Of a DNA stretch of 64,000 nt, positions 1-9,375 are shown piece after piece. The number at the start of each line of letters is the position of its first letter. Position 1 is the stretch's first letter. The notes beneath the pieces were generated by a model. That model saw nothing but the letters and a program-made list of their open reading frames with translations. It made no database searches and was not told the DNA's origin. The stretch covers positions 1-64,000 of the forward strand of contig NZ_CP125781.1 in NCBI RefSeq assembly GCF_030053895.1, written 5' to 3'. Both the position numbers and the translations under genes were made by a program. The stretch is from Trabulsiella odontotermitis (lineage in GTDB: Bacteria; Pseudomonadota; Gammaproteobacteria; Enterobacterales; Enterobacteriaceae).

Positions 1-1398
1 GTGTCACTTTCGCTTTGGCAGCAGTGTCTTGCCCGATTGCAGGATGAGTTACCAGCCACAGAATTCAGCATGTGGATCCGCCCGTTGCAGGCGGAACTGA
101 GCGATAACACGCTGGCTTTGTACGCGCCAAATCGTTTCGTGCTTGACTGGGTAAGGGACAAATACCTGAATAATATCAATGGACTGCTGAACGATTTCTG
201 CGGTACCGATGCCCCTCAGTTACGCTTTGAAGTTGGCACAAAACCCGTCGCGCAAACGGTAAAAGAGCCGGTTCATGCGGCGGCGCCTGCCCAGGTGGCG
301 CAGATCCAAATGCCGCGCACCGCGCCTGCTCCACGTCCGGGTTGGGATAACGTCCCGGCGCCGGCAGAACCGACCTACCGTTCTAACGTCAATGTTAAAC
401 ACACTTTTGATAACTTCGTCGAAGGTAAATCAAACCAGCTGGCGCGCGCGGCGGCCCGTCAGGTGGCCGATAACCCTGGCGGCGCCTATAACCCGCTGTT
501 CCTGTATGGCGGCACTGGCCTCGGTAAAACGCACTTGTTGCATGCGGTGGGTAATGGCATCGTGGCCCGTAAGCCGAACGCCAAAGTGGTGTACATGCAC
601 TCTGAGCGCTTTGTTCAGGACATGGTCAAAGCGCTGCAAAACAACGCCATCGAAGAGTTCAAGCGCTACTACCGTTCCGTTGACGCGCTGCTTATTGATG
701 ACATCCAGTTTTTTGCCAATAAAGAACGATCCCAGGAAGAGTTTTTCCACACCTTTAACGCCCTGCTCGAAGGCAATCAACAGATCATCCTGACGTCGGA
801 TCGCTATCCGAAAGAGATCAACGGCGTTGAGGATCGTCTGAAATCCCGCTTCGGCTGGGGGCTGACGGTGGCGATCGAGCCGCCGGAGCTGGAAACCCGC
901 GTCGCGATCCTGATGAAAAAAGCCGACGAAAACGACATTCGTCTGCCGGGTGAAGTTGCGTTCTTTATTGCCAAACGTCTGCGTTCCAACGTTCGTGAGC
1001 TGGAAGGGGCGCTGAACCGCGTCATCGCCAACGCCAATTTTACCGGCCGGGCGATCACTATCGATTTCGTGCGTGAAGCGCTACGTGATTTGCTGGCGCT
1101 GCAGGAAAAACTGGTCACCATCGACAATATCCAGAAGACGGTGGCAGAGTATTACAAGATCAAGGTGGCGGATCTGCTTTCCAAGCGCCGCTCCCGCTCG
1201 GTCGCACGTCCTCGCCAGATGGCGATGGCGCTGGCAAAGGAGTTAACCAACCACAGTCTGCCGGAAATTGGCGATGCGTTTGGTGGCCGCGACCATACCA
1301 CCGTGCTGCACGCTTGTCGTAAAATCGAACAGTTGCGTGAAGAAAGCCACGACATCAAAGAAGATTTCTCAAACTTAATCAGAACATTATCTTCGTGA
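1..1398 (+). CDS. dnaA: Chromosomal replication initiator DnaA
   Basis: DnaA binds DnaA boxes at oriC as an ATP complex, melts the origin and helps load DnaB helicase. The 465-residue product is full length for enterobacteria. Visible parts are the N-terminal helicase-interaction domain (about 1-85), a Pro/Ala-rich linker (about 86-130), an AAA+ domain with Walker A GGTGLGKT at 170-177 and Walker B acidic pair at 233-234, and the C-terminal DNA-binding domain with the signature GGRDHTTVLHA. The start is GTG, as in E. coli. It is the first gene of a dnaA-dnaN-recF-gyrB series; dnaN follows 4 bp after the stop. Its promoter lies outside the window because the sequence begins at the start codon. 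Identification is certain. Confidence 0.99.
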   Translation: MSLSLWQQCLARLQDELPATEFSMWIRPLQAELSDNTLALYAPNRFVLDWVRDKYLNNINGLLNDFCGTDAPQLRFEVGTKPVAQTVKEPVHAAAPAQVAQIQMPRTAPAPRPGWDNVPAPAEPTYRSNVNVKHTFDNFVEGKSNQLARAAARQVADNPGGAYNPLFLYGGTGLGKTHLLHAVGNGIVARKPNAKVVYMHSERFVQDMVKALQNNAIEEFKRYYRSVDALLIDDIQFFANKERSQEEFFHTFNALLEGNQQIILTSDRYPKEINGVEDRLKSRFGWGLTVAIEPPELETRVAILMKKADENDIRLPGEVAFFIAKRLRSNVRELEGALNRVIANANFTGRAITIDFVREALRDLLALQEKLVTIDNIQKTVAEYYKIKVADLLSKRRSRSVARPRQMAMALAKELTNHSLPEIGDAFGGRDHTTVLHACRKIEQLREESHDIKEDFSNLIRTLSS

Positions 1399-1402
1399 CG
1401 CT

Positions 1403-2503
1403 ATGAAATTTACCGTAGAACGTGAACATTTATTAAAACCGTTGCAACAGGTGAGTGGTCCGTTAGGTGGCCGCCCAACGCTGCCGATTCTCGGTAACCT
1501 GCTGCTTCAGGTCGCAGACGGCGCGCTGTCGCTGACCGGTACTGACCTCGAAATGGAGATGGTGGCTCGCGTCGCGCTGATTCAGCCGCACGAACCCGGG
1601 GCAACGACCGTTCCGGCACGTAAATTCTTTGATATCTGCCGTGGCTTGCCGGAAGGGGCGGAAATCGCGGTGCAGCTCGAAGGCGATCGAATGCTGGTGC
1701 GCTCTGGCCGCAGCCGCTTCTCGCTCTCCACGCTGCCTGCCACCGATTTCCCGAATCTCGACGACTGGCAAAGCGAGGTGGAATTCACCCTGCCGCAGGC
1801 GACGATGAAACGTCTGATTGAAGCGACCCAGTTCTCAATGGCGCATCAGGACGTTCGTTATTACCTGAACGGGATGCTGTTCGAGACCGAAGGCGAAGAG
1901 TTGCGTACCGTGGCGACCGACGGTCACCGCCTTGCGGTGTGCTCGATGCCCATTGGCGAGCCGCTGCCGAACCATTCGGTGATCGTGCCGCGTAAAGGGG
2001 TGATTGAACTGATGCGTATGCTCGACGGCGGCGACAACCCGCTGCGCGTGCAGATCGGCAGCAACAACATCCGCGCCCACGTTGGTGATTTTATCTTCAC
2101 TTCCAAGCTGGTTGATGGCCGTTTCCCGGATTATCGCCGCGTATTGCCGAAAAACCCGGACAAACACCTGGAAGCTGGTTGTGATATCCTCAAACAGGCC
2201 TTTGCCCGTGCGGCAATCCTCTCGAATGAGAAATTCCGCGGCGTGCGGCTGTATGTCAGTGAAAACCAGCTGAAAATCACCGCTAACAACCCGGAACAGG
2301 AAGAAGCGGAAGAGATGCTGGACGTCACCTACGGCGGCACCGAAATGGAAATCGGCTTTAACGTCAGCTATGTGCTGGACGTCCTCAACGCGCTGAAATG
2401 CGAAAACGTGCGCATTTTGCTGACCGACTCCGTCTCGAGCGTACAGATTGAAGATGCCGCATCACAGTCGGCTGCTTATGTTGTCATGCCAATGAGACTG
2501 TAA
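1403..2503 (+). CDS. dnaN: DNA polymerase III beta sliding clamp
   Basis: DnaN forms the ring-shaped dimer that tethers DNA polymerase III and other clamp-binding proteins to DNA. The 366-residue length is exactly that of the enterobacterial clamp, which has three repeated domains of about 120 residues. The N-terminus (MKFTVEREHLLKPL) and the C-terminal end (VVMPMRL), which contributes to the partner-binding groove, are typical. It lies 4 bp after dnaA and its TAA stop overlaps the ATG of recF by one base, consistent with translational coupling inside the dnaA operon. Confidence 0.99.
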   Translation: MKFTVEREHLLKPLQQVSGPLGGRPTLPILGNLLLQVADGALSLTGTDLEMEMVARVALIQPHEPGATTVPARKFFDICRGLPEGAEIAVQLEGDRMLVRSGRSRFSLSTLPATDFPNLDDWQSEVEFTLPQATMKRLIEATQFSMAHQDVRYYLNGMLFETEGEELRTVATDGHRLAVCSMPIGEPLPNHSVIVPRKGVIELMRMLDGGDNPLRVQIGSNNIRAHVGDFIFTSKLVDGRFPDYRRVLPKNPDKHLEAGCDILKQAFARAAILSNEKFRGVRLYVSENQLKITANNPEQEEAEEMLDVTYGGTEMEIGFNVSYVLDVLNALKCENVRILLTDSVSSVQIEDAASQSAAYVVMPMRL

Positions 2504-3576
2504 TGTCGCTCTCCCGCTTGTTGATCCGCGACTTTCGCAACATCGAAAGCGCGGATCTCGCCTTATCCCCCGGCTTTAATTTTCTGGTTGGCGCCAACGG
2601 CAGCGGAAAAACCAGCGTTCTGGAAGCCATTTATACGCTCGGCCACGGTCGGGCGTTTCGCAGTTTGCAAATTGGCCGCGTGATCCGTCATGAGCAGGAA
2701 TCCTTTGTGCTGCATGGTCGTTTGCAGGGGCAGGAGCGCGAAATCGCCATCGGCCTGATGAAAGACAAGCTCGGCGACAGCAAAGTGCGCATCGACGGCA
2801 CTGATGGTCACAAGGTGGCGGAGCTGGCGCTGCTGATGCCGATGCAACTGATTACGCCGGAGGGGTTTACTTTACTCAATGGCGGCCCCAAATACAGAAG
2901 AGCGTTCCTTGACTGGGGATGCTTTCATAACGAAGCAGGATTCTTCACGGCATGGAGCAATCTGAAGCGCCTGCTCAGACAGCGTAATGCTGCGCTGCGT
3001 CAGGTGACCCGTTATGCGCAGCTGCGTCCGTGGGATACCGAGCTTATCCCGCTGGCAGAGCAGATAAGCCGCTGGCGCGCCGAATACAGCGCGGCCATTG
3101 CGGAAGATATGACGGACACCTGTAAGCAGTTTTTACCCGAGTTTTCTCTGACCTTCTCTTTCCAGCGTGGCTGGGAGAAAGAGACGGACTATGCCGAAAC
3201 GCTGGAGAAAAACTTCGAACGCGACCGCCTGTTAACGTACACCGCGCACGGCCCGCATAAAGCGGATTTTCGTATTCGCGCCGACGGTGCGCCAGTGGAA
3301 GACACGTTGTCGCGCGGGCAGCTCAAACTCCTGATGTGCGCACTGCGTCTGGCGCAAGGGGAGTTTCTCACCCGCGAAAGCGGGCGACATTGCCTGTACC
3401 TTATAGATGATTTTGCCTCTGAACTGGATGATGCGCGCCGCGGGCTGCTGGCCAGCCGTTTAAAAGCGACGCAATCACAGGTTTTTGTCAGCGCGATCAG
3501 CGCTGAACACGTTATGGACATGTCGGACAAAAATTCGAAGATGTTCACCGTGGAAAAGGGTAAAATAACGGATTAA
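2503..3576 (+). CDS. recF: DNA recombination and repair ATPase RecF
   Basis: RecF is an SMC-like ATPase that, with RecO and RecR, loads RecA at single-strand gaps and stalled forks. The 357-residue protein carries Walker A GANGSGKT at 30-37, an ABC-type signature (DTLSRGQLKLL, roughly residue 265) and a Walker B-like segment (CLYLIDDFASELDD) near the C-terminus. The start ATG overlaps the dnaN stop (TAATG). gyrB begins 28 bp downstream. Nothing unusual is seen. Confidence 0.98.
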   Translation: MSLSRLLIRDFRNIESADLALSPGFNFLVGANGSGKTSVLEAIYTLGHGRAFRSLQIGRVIRHEQESFVLHGRLQGQEREIAIGLMKDKLGDSKVRIDGTDGHKVAELALLMPMQLITPEGFTLLNGGPKYRRAFLDWGCFHNEAGFFTAWSNLKRLLRQRNAALRQVTRYAQLRPWDTELIPLAEQISRWRAEYSAAIAEDMTDTCKQFLPEFSLTFSFQRGWEKETDYAETLEKNFERDRLLTYTAHGPHKADFRIRADGAPVEDTLSRGQLKLLMCALRLAQGEFLTRESGRHCLYLIDDFASELDDARRGLLASRLKATQSQVFVSAISAEHVMDMSDKNSKMFTVEKGKITD

Positions 3577-3604
3577 CCCAAGATAAAATGAGCGAGAAAC
3601 GTTG

Positions 3605-6019
3605 ATGTCGAATTCTTATGACTCCTCCAGTATCAAAGTCCTGAAAGGGCTGGATGCGGTGCGTAAGCGCCCGGGTATGTATATCGGCGACACGGATGAC
3701 GGCACCGGTCTGCACCACATGGTATTCGAGGTGGTAGATAACGCTATCGACGAAGCGCTCGCGGGTCACTGTAAAGACATCGTGGTAACGATCCACGCGG
3801 ATAACTCCGTCTCCGTTACTGATGATGGCCGTGGCATCCCGACCGGTATTCACCCGGAAGAGGGCGTATCCGCCGCGGAAGTGATCATGACCGTCCTGCA
3901 CGCGGGCGGTAAATTCGATGACAACTCCTATAAAGTGTCTGGCGGTCTGCATGGCGTCGGCGTCTCCGTGGTTAACGCCCTGTCGCAGAAGCTGGAACTG
4001 ATTATCCACCGCGAAGGCAAAATTCACCGTCAGATTTACGAACACGGCGTGCCGCAGGCACCGCTGGCGGTCACCGGTGATACTGAAAAAACCGGGACTA
4101 TGGTGCGTTTCTGGCCGAGTCTGGAAACGTTCTCCAACCATACCGAATTTGAATATGAAATCCTGGCGAAACGCCTGCGCGAACTGTCGTTCCTGAACTC
4201 CGGCGTCTCTATCCGCCTGAAAGACAAGCGTGACGGCAAAGAAGACCATTTCCATTACGAAGGCGGCATCCGGGCGTTTGTTGAATATCTCAACAAAAAC
4301 AAAACCCCGATCCACCCGACGATCTTCTATTTCTCAACTGAAAAAGACGGTATCGGCGTGGAAGTGGCGTTGCAGTGGAACGATGGTTTCCAGGAAAACA
4401 TCTACTGCTTTACCAACAACATTCCGCAGCGCGACGGCGGTACTCACCTTGCGGGCTTCCGCGCGGCGATGACCCGTACCCTGAACGCCTACATGGACAA
4501 AGAAGGTTACAGCAAGAAAGCGAAAGTCAGCGCCACCGGTGACGACGCCCGTGAAGGTCTGATTGCGGTTGTTTCTGTAAAAGTGCCGGATCCGAAGTTC
4601 TCCTCACAGACCAAAGATAAACTGGTCTCTTCTGAGGTGAAATCGGCGGTAGAACAGCAGATGAACGAACTGCTGAGCGAATACCTGCTGGAAAACCCGT
4701 CTGACGCGAAAATCGTGGTCGGTAAAATCATCGACGCGGCGCGTGCCCGTGAAGCGGCGCGTAAAGCGCGTGAAATGACCCGTCGTAAAGGCGCGCTGGA
4801 CCTCGCCGGTCTGCCGGGCAAACTGGCGGACTGTCAGGAGCGCGACCCGGCATTGTCCGAACTGTACCTCGTGGAAGGGGACTCCGCGGGCGGTTCTGCG
4901 AAGCAGGGCCGTAACCGTAAGAACCAGGCGATTCTGCCGCTGAAGGGTAAAATCCTCAACGTCGAGAAAGCGCGCTTCGACAAAATGCTCTCTTCTCAGG
5001 AAGTGGCGACGCTTATCACCGCGCTCGGTTGTGGTATCGGTCGTGACGAGTACAACCCGGACAAGCTGCGCTATCACAGCATCATCATCATGACCGATGC
5101 GGACGTCGATGGTTCGCACATCCGTACGCTGCTGTTGACCTTCTTCTATCGTCAGATGCCGGAAATTGTCGAACGTGGTCACGTTTATATTGCGCAACCG
5201 CCGCTGTACAAAGTGAAAAAAGGCAAACAGGAACAGTACATCAAAGACGACGAAGCGATGGATCAGTATCAGATCGCCATCGCCCTTGATGGCGCGACCC
5301 TGCACGCTAACTCAAGCGCCCCGGCGCTGGCTGGCGAGCCGCTGGAGCGTCTGGTGTCTGAGTTCAACGCCACGCAGAAAATGATTGGCCGTATGGAGCG
5401 TCGCTACCCGCGTTCGCTGCTGAAAGCGCTGATCTATCAGCCGACATTGACCGAAGCCGATCTCTCTGACGAGCAGACAGTCACGCGCTGGGTCAATGCG
5501 CTGGTGACTGAGCTGAACGAAAAAGAGCAGCACGGTAGCCAGTGGAAATACGACATCCGTGAGAACAAAGAACAGCAGCTGTTTGAGCCGATCATCCGTG
5601 TGCGTACGCACGGCGTGGATACCGACTATCCGCTCGATCACGAATTTGTGACCGGCCCGGAATACCGTCGTATCTGCACGCTCGGTGAGAAACTGCGCGG
5701 GTTTATCGAAGAAGACGCGTTCATCGAACGTGGTGAGCGCCGCCAGCCGGTGTCCAGCTTCGAAGCCGCCCTCGACTGGCTGGTGAAAGAGTCCCGCCGT
5801 GGCCTCTCCATCCAGCGTTATAAAGGTCTGGGCGAGATGAACCCGGAACAGTTGTGGGAAACCACCATGGATCCGGAAAGCCGTCGTATGCTGCGCGTGA
5901 CCGTTAAGGACGCCATTGCTGCCGACCAGCTGTTCACCACGCTGATGGGTGACGCGGTTGAACCACGTCGCGCCTTTATCGAAGAAAACGCCCTGAAAGC
6001 GGCGAATATCGATATCTAA
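3605..6019 (+). CDS. gyrB: DNA gyrase subunit B
   Basis: GyrB is the ATPase subunit of gyrase (GyrA2GyrB2), which introduces negative supercoils. I chose ATG at 3605 rather than the in-frame TTG just before it, because this gives MSNSYDSSS and the family length of 804 residues. The GHKL ATPase motifs (DGRGIPTG, GGLHGVGVSVVNAL) lie in the N-terminal 150 residues. The TOPRIM motifs EGDSAGG and DADVDGSHI lie in the second half, followed by the enterobacterial insert and the conserved GLGEMNPEQLWETTMDP tail. E. coli has yidB immediately after gyrB; here the next gene is yidA and no yidB-like frame is seen. Confidence 0.99.
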   Translation: MSNSYDSSSIKVLKGLDAVRKRPGMYIGDTDDGTGLHHMVFEVVDNAIDEALAGHCKDIVVTIHADNSVSVTDDGRGIPTGIHPEEGVSAAEVIMTVLHAGGKFDDNSYKVSGGLHGVGVSVVNALSQKLELIIHREGKIHRQIYEHGVPQAPLAVTGDTEKTGTMVRFWPSLETFSNHTEFEYEILAKRLRELSFLNSGVSIRLKDKRDGKEDHFHYEGGIRAFVEYLNKNKTPIHPTIFYFSTEKDGIGVEVALQWNDGFQENIYCFTNNIPQRDGGTHLAGFRAAMTRTLNAYMDKEGYSKKAKVSATGDDAREGLIAVVSVKVPDPKFSSQTKDKLVSSEVKSAVEQQMNELLSEYLLENPSDAKIVVGKIIDAARAREAARKAREMTRRKGALDLAGLPGKLADCQERDPALSELYLVEGDSAGGSAKQGRNRKNQAILPLKGKILNVEKARFDKMLSSQEVATLITALGCGIGRDEYNPDKLRYHSIIIMTDADVDGSHIRTLLLTFFYRQMPEIVERGHVYIAQPPLYKVKKGKQEQYIKDDEAMDQYQIAIALDGATLHANSSAPALAGEPLERLVSEFNATQKMIGRMERRYPRSLLKALIYQPTLTEADLSDEQTVTRWVNALVTELNEKEQHGSQWKYDIRENKEQQLFEPIIRVRTHGVDTDYPLDHEFVTGPEYRRICTLGEKLRGFIEEDAFIERGERRQPVSSFEAALDWLVKESRRGLSIQRYKGLGEMNPEQLWETTMDPESRRMLRVTVKDAIAADQLFTTLMGDAVEPRRAFIEENALKAANIDI

Positions 6020-6172
6020 GCCGTTTGTTTCCCCGGTGGTGCTATGCTGCCGGGGTTGCAAAAAGAGGATTCATTCCTCGCCATCTTATCCCCCTTTTCC
6101 CGCCTCTCTTTTGCTGTTTTTTGAGCTAAATCGCGTTAGCATGAGCGCAGACTCATTTAATCCGGGGAAAAC

Positions 6173-6988
6173 ATGGCAATTAAACTCATCGCGATCGATA
6201 TGGACGGCACCTTATTGTTACCGGACCATACCATCTCTCCTGCTGTTAAAAATGCCATCGCTGCGGCGCGTATGCGTGGCGTCAACGTTGTACTGACGAC
6301 AGGGCGTCCGTATGCCGGGGTGCATCACTACCTCAAAGAGTTGCATATGGAACAGCCGGGGGATTATTGCATCACCTACAACGGGGCGCTGGTGCAGAAA
6401 GCCAGTGACGGCAGTACCGTTGCGCAAACCGCGCTGAGCTATAACGATTATCTGTACCTGGAAAAACTGTCCCGCGAAGTCGGCTCGCACTTCCACGCGC
6501 TGGATCGCAACACGCTTTACACCGCTAACCGCGATATCAGCTATTACACTGTGCATGAATCTTACGTCGCTACCATTCCGCTGGTGTTCTGCGAAGCGGA
6601 GAAAATGGATCCGGCCACCGAGTTCCTGAAAGTGATGATGATTGACGAACCGGTGGTGCTCGACAAGGCCATCGCCCGTCTTCCGGCTGAAGTGAAAGAA
6701 AAGTACACCGTACTGAAGAGTGCGCCGTACTTCCTCGAAATCCTCGACAAGCGCGTCAACAAAGGCACTGGTGTGAAATCGCTGGCGGAAGCGCTGGGTA
6801 TTCAGCCTGATGAGATCATGGCGATTGGCGATCAGGAAAACGACATCGCGATGATTGAATATGCGGGCGTCGGCGTGGCAATGGATAACGCAATCCCAAC
6901 CGTCAAGGAAGTGGCGAATTTCATCACCAAATCAAACCTGGAAGACGGCGTCGCGTACGCTATCGAGAAGTACGTTCTCGCGTCATAA
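6173..6988 (+). CDS. yidA: Sugar phosphatase YidA (HAD superfamily, Cof type)
   Basis: YidA is a cytoplasmic HAD phosphatase with activity on sugar phosphates such as erythrose 4-phosphate and alpha-glucose 1-phosphate. The 271-residue protein opens with motif I IAIDMDGTLL (Asp9 nucleophile, Asp11 acid/base). It has motif II TTGRP near residue 45 and the C-terminal GDQENDIAMIEYAG motif that binds magnesium. The start is preceded by GGGGAAAAC. A strong terminator follows directly, so it appears to be transcribed separately from the dgo operon. Confidence 0.96.
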   Translation: MAIKLIAIDMDGTLLLPDHTISPAVKNAIAAARMRGVNVVLTTGRPYAGVHHYLKELHMEQPGDYCITYNGALVQKASDGSTVAQTALSYNDYLYLEKLSREVGSHFHALDRNTLYTANRDISYYTVHESYVATIPLVFCEAEKMDPATEFLKVMMIDEPVVLDKAIARLPAEVKEKYTVLKSAPYFLEILDKRVNKGTGVKSLAEALGIQPDEIMAIGDQENDIAMIEYAGVGVAMDNAIPTVKEVANFITKSNLEDGVAYAIEKYVLAS

Positions 6989-7007
6989 CACCCCTTCTGA
7001 ACACTAC

Positions 7008-7042
7008 AGCGCAGCGAGCTTCGGTTAGCTGCGCTTTTTTTT
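7008..7042 (+). terminator. Rho-independent terminator after yidA
   Basis: Complementary arms AGCGCAGC (7008-7015) and GCTGCGCT (7028-7035) enclose a 12-nt loop and run into eight T residues. It sits 20 bp after the yidA stop and separates it from the dgo operon. Confidence 0.9.
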
Positions 7043-7072
7043 ATCCCTGAATTGTTCTTTTTGTGATCTAAA

Positions 7073-7104
7073 TTGTAGTACAACACATTTGTATTGTACT
7101 ACAT
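7073..7104 (+). promoter_or_regulatory. Paired DgoR operators upstream of the dgo operon
   Basis: Two near-identical 11-bp inverted repeats, TTGTAGTACAA at 7073-7083 and TTGTACTACAT at 7094-7104, lie about two helical turns apart (21 bp centre to centre). They match the repeat reported, as I recall it, for the E. coli galactonate repressor DgoR, TTGTA(G/C)TACA(A/T). They lie about 110 bp before dgoR, suitable for autorepression relieved by D-galactonate. The match of sequence and position to the adjacent FadR-type regulator makes the assignment strong; actual binding is inference. Confidence 0.8.
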
Positions 7105-7212
7105 TGAAGGCGCGCAAACGGATGAACCCCACAAATTTGTACTGCAAAAGTGAGGTGAAATTCAGCGGTCGGGGTAAAGTACACATGGACGCACAGAGCA
7201 TAAGGACTCTCC

Positions 7213-7902
7213 ATGAATCTCAACAAAACCGACCGCATTGTTATCACGCTGGGCCGTCAGATCGTTGACGGGAAATATGTGCCCGGTTCGGCGCTGCCTG
7301 CAGAAGCCGATTTGTGTGAAGAATTTGAAACCTCGCGCAACATCATTCGCGAGGTGTTTCGTTCGCTGATGGCCAAACGGCTGATCGAAATGAAACGTTA
7401 TCGCGGCGCGTTTGTCGCGCCACGCAACCAATGGAATTACCTCGACACGGACGTGCTGCAGTGGGTACTGGAAAACGATTATGACCCGCGGCTCATCACT
7501 GCGATGAGCGAAGTGCGAAATCTGGTGGAGCCGGCTATCGCCCGTTGGGCAGCGGAACGCGCCACCTCCAGCGATCTGGCGCAAATTGAATCGGCGCTCA
7601 ACGACATGATCGCCAACAACCAGAATCGCGATGCATTTAACGAAGCGGATATTCGCTACCACGAGGCGGTGCTGGCATCGGTGCATAACCCGGTGTTGCA
7701 ACAGCTGAGCGTGGCGATCAGTTCGCTCCAGCGGGCGGTATTTGAACGTACCTGGATGGGCGATGAGGCCAACATGCCGAAAACGCTCCAGGAACATAAG
7801 GCGCTGTTCGATGCGATACGGCATCAGGACGGCGAAGCAGCAGAGCAGGCAGCGCTCACCATGATTGCCAGCTCGACACGACGGTTGAAGGAATTCACAT
7901 GA
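7213..7902 (+). CDS. dgoR: Galactonate operon repressor DgoR (GntR/FadR type)
   Basis: DgoR represses the dgo operon and is released by D-galactonate. The 229-residue protein has an N-terminal winged helix (about 5-75, with LPAEADLCEEFETSRNIIREVFRSL) and an all-helical FCD effector domain with the metal-binding histidine pattern of FadR-like regulators (residues about 100-220). A ribosome site AAGGA lies upstream of the ATG. Its stop overlaps the dgoK start (ATGA), so it is the first gene of dgoRKADT. The paired operators at 7073-7104 fit this protein. Confidence 0.95.
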   Translation: MNLNKTDRIVITLGRQIVDGKYVPGSALPAEADLCEEFETSRNIIREVFRSLMAKRLIEMKRYRGAFVAPRNQWNYLDTDVLQWVLENDYDPRLITAMSEVRNLVEPAIARWAAERATSSDLAQIESALNDMIANNQNRDAFNEADIRYHEAVLASVHNPVLQQLSVAISSLQRAVFERTWMGDEANMPKTLQEHKALFDAIRHQDGEAAEQAALTMIASSTRRLKEFT

Positions 7903-8774
7903 CATCACGCTACATCGCCATTGACTGGGGTTCGACCAATCTGCGCGCCTGGCTATATCAGGGCGATGAATGCCTGGAGCACCGGCATTCAGAAGCAGGC
8001 GTCACCCGTCTTAACGGAAAATCCCCTCAGGCGGTGTTAGCGGAAGTGACGCAGGGCTGGCGCGACAGTGCTACGCCAGTGGTGATGGCGGGCATGGTCG
8101 GCAGCAATGTTGGCTGGAAAATTGCCCCGTATTTACCTGTTCCTGCCCATTTCTCTGCCATTGGCGAGCAGTTAACGTCAGTTGGCGACAATATCTGGAT
8201 CATTCCCGGTCTGAGCGTCGCGCGTGACGATAACCACAACGTGATGCGTGGCGAGGAAACACAGCTGCTTGGCGCGCGTGAAATCGCATCCTCATCGCTG
8301 TACGTCATGCCCGGCACCCACTGCAAATGGGTGCAGACCGACCACCAGCAAATTCTTGATTTCCATACTGTGATGACCGGTGAGTTGCATCACCTGTTGC
8401 TGCGCCATTCGCTGATTGGTGCGGGTCTGCCGGAGCAGATGGTTTCCGCAACGGCCTTCACCACCGGTCTCGAGCGTGGCCTCGCCTCTCCTTCCCTTTT
8501 ACCGCAGCTGTTTGAAGTGCGCGCCGCCCACGTTCTGGGGGCGCTGCCGCGCGAACAAGTGAGCGAGTTTTTATCCGGTCTGTTGATCGGCGCGGAAGTG
8601 GCCTGCATGGGCAACCGCTTTGCCGACGGACAGATCGCTATTGTCGCCGGACATTCACTATCGGTGCGTTATCAGCAGGCGCTACAGGCTGCCGGACGCA
8701 ACACCGTGCTGGTGGACGGCGATACCGCATTTCAGGCTGGTATAAGGAGCATCGCCCATGCAGTGGCAAACTAA
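7899..8774 (+). CDS. dgoK: 2-dehydro-3-deoxygalactonokinase
   Basis: DgoK phosphorylates 2-dehydro-3-deoxy-D-galactonate to the 6-phosphate, the second step of the De Ley-Doudoroff galactonate pathway. The 291-residue protein starts with the phosphate-binding segment IAIDWGSTNLRAW and carries the GTHCKWV motif near residue 140, both typical of this kinase family. It overlaps dgoR by 4 bp and dgoA by 17 bp, which indicates tight translational coupling. Confidence 0.96.
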   Translation: MTSRYIAIDWGSTNLRAWLYQGDECLEHRHSEAGVTRLNGKSPQAVLAEVTQGWRDSATPVVMAGMVGSNVGWKIAPYLPVPAHFSAIGEQLTSVGDNIWIIPGLSVARDDNHNVMRGEETQLLGAREIASSSLYVMPGTHCKWVQTDHQQILDFHTVMTGELHHLLLRHSLIGAGLPEQMVSATAFTTGLERGLASPSLLPQLFEVRAAHVLGALPREQVSEFLSGLLIGAEVACMGNRFADGQIAIVAGHSLSVRYQQALQAAGRNTVLVDGDTAFQAGIRSIAHAVAN

Positions 8775-9375
8775 CCTCCCGCTGATCGCGATTTTGCGGG
8801 GCATCACGCCGGACGAAGCGCTGGCGCATGTTGGTGCGGTTATCGACGCGGGTTTCGACGCCGTCGAGATCCCGCTGAACTCACCGCAATGGGAGAAAAG
8901 CATTCCGGCCGTCGTCGCTGCGTTTGGTGATAAGGCACTGATTGGCGCCGGTACGGTGCTGAAACCGGAGCAGGTGGACGCGCTGGCGGAAATGGGGTGC
9001 AAACTGATTGTGACGCCAAATATCCAGCCGGCGGTGATCCGCCGCGCTGTGGCGCACGGTATGACGGTCTGCCCCGGCTGCGCAACCGCGACGGAAGCCT
9101 TTGAGGCGCTGGATGCTGGCGCACAATCGCTGAAAATTTTCCCCTCTTCGGCGTTTGGCCCGGCCTATATCAAAGCATTGAAAGCCGTATTACCGCAGGA
9201 CGTGCCCGTGTTTGCGGTGGGCGGCGTCACACCGGAAAACCTCGGGGAATGGATTCAGGCAGGGTGCGCAGGTGCCGGACTCGGGAGCGATCTCTATCGT
9301 GCCGGGCAGTCCGTTGAGCGAACCGCGCAGCAGGCCGCCGCATTTGTTCAAGCGTATCGAGAGGCAGTGCAATGA
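8758..9375 (+). CDS. dgoA: 2-dehydro-3-deoxy-6-phosphogalactonate aldolase
   Basis: DgoA is a class I aldolase that splits 2-dehydro-3-deoxy-6-phosphogalactonate into pyruvate and glyceraldehyde 3-phosphate. The 205-residue TIM barrel shows the KDPG-aldolase residues: Glu37 in VEIPL and the Schiff-base Lys126 in SLKIFP. The GAGTV and GVTPEN phosphate-site loops are also present. The start lies inside the end of dgoK and its stop overlaps dgoD (ATGA). Confidence 0.97.
   Translation: MQWQTNLPLIAILRGITPDEALAHVGAVIDAGFDAVEIPLNSPQWEKSIPAVVAAFGDKALIGAGTVLKPEQVDALAEMGCKLIVTPNIQPAVIRRAVAHGMTVCPGCATATEAFEALDAGAQSLKIFPSSAFGPAYIKALKAVLPQDVPVFAVGGVTPENLGEWIQAGCAGAGLGSDLYRAGQSVERTAQQAAAFVQAYREAVQ

Noticed and set aside
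1..1400. Replication origin next to dnaA
   Set aside because: In this group oriC is some 40 kb from dnaA, and no DnaA-box cluster or AT-rich repeats are visible in the window; the region upstream of dnaA is outside it.
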